Assembly (NCBI GenBank): GCA_024811115.1
Contig: JAKOGH010000990.1
Location: 62,001-126,000 of the forward strand
Source: Terana coerulea
Lineage: Eukaryota > Basidiomycota > Agaricomycetes > Polyporales > Phanerochaetaceae
Reading direction: 5' to 3'
Length of the DNA stretch: 64,000 nt
The notes beneath the pieces were generated by a model that searched no databases, had not been told where the DNA came from, and was given only the letters and a program-made list of their open reading frames with translations. Shown here piece after piece: positions 58,401 to 64,000 of the stretch; position 1 is the first letter of the stretch, and every line of letters begins with the position of its first letter. Made by a program: the position numbers and the translations under genes.

Positions 58401-60740
58401 CATGAACTTTGCGGATAAATACTTTCTGTGGATATGGGCACTGCTCGAGTACTGCTCGCTCAAGTGACCTGCCACCCTGGTTAACGTGTGTACGCCAAGC
58501 CTCGTGTAGTCAATGCACTGACTCTCAAGATCTGGCAAGATCTAGGCAACCTCGGCGCCGATCTTGTGGCACTTAGGTAAGAATGTCGTCCTGAAAAGGC
58601 ATGCGAGGACAACCATGTTCGCCCCTTCAAGCTTTGCCGCCACGGCTCGGATATTACAAGGTTTCCGCTACACATCTCCCGACTCATGCGACGAGATGTA
58701 GCATAGAGCGCATGTGATCTTCTGAGATAGTAGATGTCCTCTTCGCGTATGCCGTACTCAACTTGCTTCTTGAGTATTCCAGTACTAACGTAGTGTACAA
58801 TATACAGATCTCAAGCTTATTATCACGGACAAAACCGCTCGTCTACTCGCAGCGGTCTGGCGAAAAGATCATCTAAGGACGACGTACCTTAGCTGTACTT
58901 GCTCAGAGGCGGCATGGCTGCGCAGTTTAAAGGTCGAACACATCCGCTTCACGTTCAAGCATTAGACTGTACGCCCATAGCCACCGCCACCAGGTGGGCC
59001 ACAGTCTGATGAATAATCGCAGTCAACGCTTCCAACTTTGTCTACTTGGTCAAACCAGGTCGCACGGTCGGCCCTCTAGGCAGCGAAGGCGGCGCACAGC
59101 ACTGACCCCTTAATATCTGAACATTCAACGCCATCGGGGCCTGGAAAAATCCGCAAAACGTCTGATACTTTGTGCTGAGTGCGGTACGTATACTACGGCA
59201 TGGTCTAACAGAGACGTGCACGTTGTCGCTTCGGCCTTTTCGGTGACGCTATTTACCTATTTGTATAGGACAAGGTTCATTGCGCTTCATATCGGCGAGA
59301 ATGCACTTGGAGTGTTGCTGCTCAGACTGAGGGATATCCTCTGCAAGGCATCTAGCACTTACGAGGGTTGTTCCTCACTGCCAGTCTTCAGGGCGAATCG
59401 ACTCGGCCAGCCTGCGTAGAATACGCGCCCAAGCAAGCGGTCTAGGCGTTAAAAAGACCGCTCTGGGCGTTCACTCAGCTTCAGTGCGAAACGTGAGTGA
59501 TTTCTACGAAGCGTCCATAGCGTTGATACCCCCTTGTCCACGATAAGCCTCTCCCGACGGTCAATGCATCGATTGCTCAACGCTAGAAGCATCGCCGCTT
59601 TGCCACACCATACGCCGCAGGCGCAAAAATTCGGCTTCAGGTGAGTCCATTGTGGCCTTTACGCTGAGCAATCTAAGCTGCTTATGGCCGTTTGAGTCAA
59701 CGCGTTCAGGGCCGGCGGAAATATTTCTGTCTGTTCATCGGAGATGCGTCGCCCACCATCTCTTCCCGTACGTATCAGTCAGGTGCTCTTCGTATAACCC
59801 AACAATATTTAGCCCCTTGTTTGTAGCCCACACAGAACCGTGTATGGCACCAAAGGTCTGCTGTAGCTTCGTGTCTGTTCGCCCACTGTGGGGAGCCGCA
59901 AGCGAAATCCATAATCTTGGTGGGATAAACTGCGAGTGGCCCACTGTTCCCGCAGATCTGACAGCGGATCGAGACTTCTTCCCATAGGGGCCAAGCGACG
60001 ACCTGCACTACAAATTCATTGGGCATGAGGCGGCGCTCGAATCGTGCAGCGAGACCGTCGAGGCAGAAAAGACCTACCAAGTGATACATGTTCACAGCAT
60101 CCACGCCAAAGTCAAAAGCACTGGGAGAATTCCTGACGTTGACTCGATCCAAGGCCCTTGAGCGGCCGCCGATTCAGCCGCTATGTCTGCGTACTCGACG
60201 GTCGACTATACGCTCTATCGCCAGGACCTTGGTCCTTAGGTTAAGCAGGTGAGTGCTCAGCAACTTTGAACTGCATTTGAAACTCATCGCGAGTTAGGTT
60301 GACTTCTGACTGGCCTGTTTACTGAGGTTATTCGACATTACCGCGGACATCATTCTGATGTGTACAAGACGGGAAAAGGAAGGCCCATCCTCGAAAACGC
60401 TCCGTCCCTTTCGGCTACGGCGGCGTCGCGAGAAACACACTGCGCTTCCTCTCTCCGCCGTTGCACGACGGAGCTGCCATTGCCAACCTGCGGCGTGGCT
60501 GCGACCAATCGCTGTTCGGTTTAGTGCGGCTGGCCTTGATGCAGCCAGCTTGATTGGCCGCCGCAGGCGAACATGCAGCAAGACTTGGCATCGTTGGGCG
60601 GGTCTCAGAACCAGGACTTCTTTCAACCAGGTTACATCTGAAGTGTATATAAACCTACGTCGCTGCTCGATAAATGGTCACAGTTTCCACCACAGGACTG
60701 CTTCAAACTCTAGTACTTCTCGACACCCATCGCATCCAAG
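58401..60740. other. Intergenic region of about 2.3 kb
   Basis: No gene is supported. A minus-strand open frame at 59775-60152 (MDRVNVRNSPSAFDFGVDAV) has no recognisable domain. The right end (60600-60740) is the promoter of hydrophobin 3 and has a TATATAAA-like element near 60649. Confidence 0.4.
60645..60660 (+). promoter_or_regulatory. TATA-like element of hydrophobin 3
   Basis: TGTATATAAACC lies about 90 bp upstream of the hydrophobin 3 start codon, a plausible position for a strongly expressed gene. Function inferred. Confidence 0.45.
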
Positions 60741-61229
60741 ATGTTCGCTCGTCTCTCCGCTATGGCTATGTCCACTCTTGCTCTCGGTGTCCTTGCGGTC
60801 GCCACCCCCGAGTCTCTCCTTGAGGAGCGCTGGGACGCCCCTCCCTCGACCCCAACCGCCACCTTCGCTGGCCATTGCGGCTCTGGTTCGCTACAGTGCT
60901 GCGATTCCGTTGCGAATGTCAGTGCAATCTTAGTACTCGCTGTAAAAGCTTTCTGATTATTATTATACGATAGGCGAGTGACCCAGCTACATCCTTACTC
61001 CTTGCTTTGCTCGGCATTGTCGTCCAAGGCGTCGACGTCCTCGTCGGCCTGACCTGCTCGCCCATCACCGTCGTTGGGGTGGGCGCTGGCTCGGCGTGCA
61101 AGGCCAGCCCCGTTTGCTGCGAGAACAACAGCGCCGTAAGTAACTGCAGCACCAGTGCTTGGCATTGAGTACTAATTTGATTGACAGGGCGGTGTCGTTT
61201 CTGTCGGTTGCCTCCCTGTTTCGCTCTAA
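60741..61229 (+). CDS. Class I hydrophobin, copy 3
   Basis: About 126 residues in three exons, on the plus strand, unlike the other three. It starts [20 protein letters not shown] at 60741 (signal peptide). The pre-Cys segment is short ([15 protein letters not shown]), without the Thr-rich run of the others. Cysteines: GHC, LQCCD, LTC, SAC, VCCENN, VGC. Features are [40 protein letters not shown] and the end [13 protein letters not shown]. The frame is intact. It is the most divergent member of the cluster. Confidence 0.95.
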
Positions 61230-62160
61230 CTGAGTCGGATCGCAGCCTTCATTGTTAAGCATGGTCTCTCCGGGCTTTCAATTGATGAATATTCTCTGAC
61301 GGCTGCTACCCTTCATATTGGTTCTGTACCTGTGTTGTACCAGCGGATGACTTGTTGTACAAGTAGCATGCGTCTTGAGTCTTTCGCCCGAATATATTCT
61401 TGATTCTCGTGTTAAAGCAGGTCAGAATGACGCAGCCAAAATTTTGTTGCCATATAGGTCAGACCACTTACAATATGCAGCTACGCTTTGTATTGCCCTC
61501 TACGACGGCCGACGACTCTCGGTCAGCAAGTAGCTGCAACGAGCTTCTCCGAAGCGCGTGGGAATGTGCGTTAGACGCCCTCAGCAGGAAGACGTGACTG
61601 TATGCGTGACTTCGAGGTTCACTCGTTTCTCCTGAACGTCCATATCCTTTTCTCTTTGCTGTCTTTTACCTTCAATCAGTGCACAAAGACAGTCTCCGCT
61701 GCCGTGATTTACTGGTAAACCCTCTCAGTGCATACAGTCAATCAAAATTCTGTTGCAGACCGCGCTGGACCTGGAGCGTCGACGGCAGACTTTGCTCTGT
61801 GAGGTTTTGACTTCCGAGTCCGTCATAACGCGCCCGTCAAGAAATTATGGCGTTGTGCAATTTCAATTCAAGGCAATTGTAAACTGACTCAAGAAGTACA
61901 ACTGACATTTGGTATCAATGTCTTAATTTTTGTTTTCAGACATGGTGTACAGGCAGCGAGAAAGCAGATTCAGTCAAAGGTGTATATTGAGTAGCAGACG
62001 AGCCAGCAAAGTTGAAATGTATCAGCCACAGAACTACGTAGGCAAGTGTTTGTTCAGCTCCTCCAACCTCCACTTCTGCGAAAACTGATGATGGTTAACC
62101 TCGTCATCCTAGATCAGATGTATGCCGAAGACCTACCGAGGCATCCATCCTTACAGTTAT
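61230..62160. other. Convergent spacer between hydrophobins 3 and 4
   Basis: Contains the 3' flanks of the two converging hydrophobin genes. No coding region is supported. Confidence 0.4.
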
Positions 62161-62698
62161 TCAGAGAGTGATGGGAACGCAGCCAATGGAAATGAGGGTA
62201 CCCTGTTGTATAGGTGAGCATTCCTGTCTGCGAAGACAATAGCAATTCGAGACTTACATGGGAGTTGTTCTCGCAGCAGACGGGGTGGGCGTTGCACGCA
62301 GATCCGCTGCCAACACCGATGACGCTGATGGGCGAGCAGTCAAGGCCGACAAGGGCATCGACGCCCTCGACGACAATGCCAAGCAGGCCCAGGAGGCTAC
62401 TAACACTCGGCGAGCTAGCCTACAATCCCTCGGAAATGAGTACGCTTAACACGCCCTTAACTGCAGGAAGACTGACCGATTGGACGCTGTTGCAGCACTG
62501 GATTGAGCCGGTGTTGCACTGCCCGGCGCTCGTGACCGTGGTGGCGGGCGCCGTAACCGTCACTGTCGTGGTGACGGTGGAGGCACTGGAGGTGGTGGGA
62601 GTGCCCCAACGCTTCGCCTGGGGGTTGGGTGTGGCAGCCGCAAGAAGGGTGAGCGCGAAGGACGCGTAGAGGAAGGTGGCAGTGGCGCGGGCGAACAT
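62161..62698 (-). CDS. Class I hydrophobin, copy 4
   Basis: About 141 residues in three exons with intact frame. It starts [20 protein letters not shown] at 62698 (signal peptide), then a Thr/Val-rich stretch ([17 protein letters not shown]). Cysteines: GQC, IQCCN, LDC, SAC, VCCENN, IGC. Features are [40 protein letters not shown] and the end [13 protein letters not shown] at 62161. The N-terminus resembles copies 1 and 2, while the middle ([15 protein letters not shown]) is nearer copy 3. Confidence 0.95.
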
Positions 62699-62984
62699 CT
62701 TGAAGAGCGTTGCGAGAGGAATAAGACCGAAGACTAGCTGCTGAAGGAGTTGCTGGGTCTGAGGGAATGCACAAATTACAAGGCTGTACTTATACCAATG
62801 CCCAGAACCGGTGAGCTTGTTCGCTTCCAGCTAGCGTCAACATCCTGACTTCTCGCCCAGAGGCTAGAGCTGCATGACCTCATGCCGTATTTGCGATTTT
62901 TGACAGGTACATCATGCGTTCGTACTACCGCAAGTCCGCTGGTTCCGTGTATTCTCTGCAATTGTTGATTTTCTTTCGGCGTGA

Positions 62985-63100
62985 CACCGGGCTATGTCAT
63001 AGAATCAGCGTGCCTTGGAGTGACAATACAACGGGCACGCAGCTATGCGCCGAAGTACGAAATGCCAGTGACAGATTGACAGTCGCGGAAATGGTGCGCT
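62985..63100 (-). promoter_or_regulatory. Hydrophobin 4 upstream block, partly conserved
   Basis: Shares GGCTATGTCATA, CGTGCCTTGGAG and a CGCGGAAATG word, in the same order, with the blocks upstream of hydrophobins 1 and 2. It lies about 290-400 bp upstream of the start codon. The match is weaker than between copies 1 and 2. Confidence 0.4.
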
Positions 63101-64000
63101 TCGACGTGCGAGCCTCCGGCGCCGTGCGCCGCCTGGCCTGCCGCGACCACGGAGCCGCGACGTTTATGAGGAAGCTGGTGAGCCGACCCTCAAAATTTCG
63201 TTGCCGCTCTATAGACGCTGATTCTGATGCATTTGGGTAGGTACGCGGATGACCTTCGCCGTCTGTCGCCTGGAAGTTGTGTCGACCGGTCGGAGGCAGG
63301 CGTTCACTTCGTGGCGCCCATTTACCGCAGCCCCAGAAATGGCAACGAAGACCAACCACGTTCACACTCCAACCGCCGGCGGGCAGTGCCACGATGTCTG
63401 ATACTAAGACAAGGTTTGCCGTGCACGCACACGCAACATGCAGGATTCCGAGCTCCCCAGGGTCTCTCCTTTTTGTCAATATACACTCCAGTGCTCAAAG
63501 TTCCACAGCGGCGCACCTTGTAAGCAGTATTCTATGTGGTCTCATCGGCGATATCGTTCCCCCTGCATGCTATGGCGGCGCCTTGCCATGCCATTCATGG
63601 TGAGCACAAAAATCGCCGGATCATGTGTGTCATTCGACTCAATGGATGTATGATCGCGGACTGCGTTCATTGGGTGTCATGCACGTTGGCAAAAGACACG
63701 GGACCGTACGTTTATCCTCGTGGTGAATACATGGCCATGACACTGACGAGTTAATGCAGGGCAACCTGCTCGCTAAGTGTATTGCGCAAATCCGGATCGC
63801 ACGCTTCCCTTGGGGTTGTGGAGCTCGTCTGGCGGCCCCCTCGTACCTGAGGGCCTGAGCGTTTGCCCACCGGAACTTTGTAGTCTGGTGAAGGTTTGCG
63901 CGGTGGCTATGGACGCCTTTACTCTGCGCGCGAGAAAATGTCGCGATCTGGCCGAGGTTCTCGATACATTGCCAGCCCGCCAAGAACGGCCGTAGTGAGA
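63101..64000. other. Intergenic right edge, no gene recognised
   Basis: Several short frames occur on both strands, none with recognisable features. A gene that continues beyond the window cannot be excluded. Confidence 0.4.

Noticed and set aside
59775..60152. A 125-codon minus-strand frame as a gene
   Set aside because: No domain, no splice context and no composition signal; the surrounding 2 kb look non-coding.

Overview
The window is nuclear DNA from a filamentous basidiomycete, most likely an Agaricomycete. The evidence is the density of short introns (about 50-60 nt, mostly GT-AG with CTNAC-like branch sites), class I hydrophobins in a cluster, a DUF6534 membrane protein, a basidiomycete-type P450 pair and the general gene order. 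I saw no bacterial signals, tRNA or rRNA genes, CRISPR array or intact transposon. Most genes are split, so CDS coordinates below run from start codon to stop codon and include introns.

Layout, left to right. 0.5-2.2 kb: an MMT-type cation diffusion facilitator (-). 2.5-11.2 kb: two tandem P450 paralogues (-) with an epoxide hydrolase (+) between them, and upstream regions that were duplicated with the P450s. 13-17 kb: a J-like coiled-coil protein and a DUF6534 membrane protein (-). 17.8-19.1 kb: a five-unit polyubiquitin gene (-). 19.9-25 kb: a large Sec7/PH protein (-). 25.6-26.4 kb: Mia40 (-). 27-28.6 kb: an iron-type alcohol dehydrogenase (+). 28.7-29.9 kb: a flavin-reductase-like protein (-). 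30.3-31.8 kb: an F-box-like gene (-). 31.9-33.3 kb: a metallo-beta-lactamase-fold protein (-). 33.6-35.1 kb: a Ser/Ala-rich single-pass membrane protein (-). 36.1-41.4 kb: a P5-type ATPase (-). 41.7-43.2 kb: a Cys/His protein of unknown function (+). 43.5-52.6 kb: housekeeping genes (Bos1, an Efm6-like methyltransferase, Rrp17, Dcc1, a DUF262 protein and a NIPA Mg2+ transporter). 53-55 kb: a Tcp11-family gene (+). 55.6-62.7 kb: four hydrophobin genes. Two of these arose by a local tandem duplication that also copied the 3' end of the Tcp11 gene.

One pattern crosses the whole window. At least ten otherwise convincing, conserved genes carry single-base frame breaks, many in short homopolymers (epoxide hydrolase, second P450, Fe-ADH, P5 ATPase, Efm6, Rrp17 twice, second hydrophobin, and others). 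Breaks this frequent in essential genes point to residual consensus indels in the assembly rather than to mass pseudogenisation. Anyone using these gene models should know this.

Functional themes: metal and ion transport (MMT, P5 ATPase, NIPA), oxidative metabolism (P450/epoxide hydrolase module, Fe-ADH, flavin-reductase-like protein), surface proteins (hydrophobins, Ser/Ala-rich protein) and core cell biology (ubiquitin, SNARE, ribosome biogenesis, cohesion). The accessory, fast-evolving parts are the P450/epoxide hydrolase block and the hydrophobin block.
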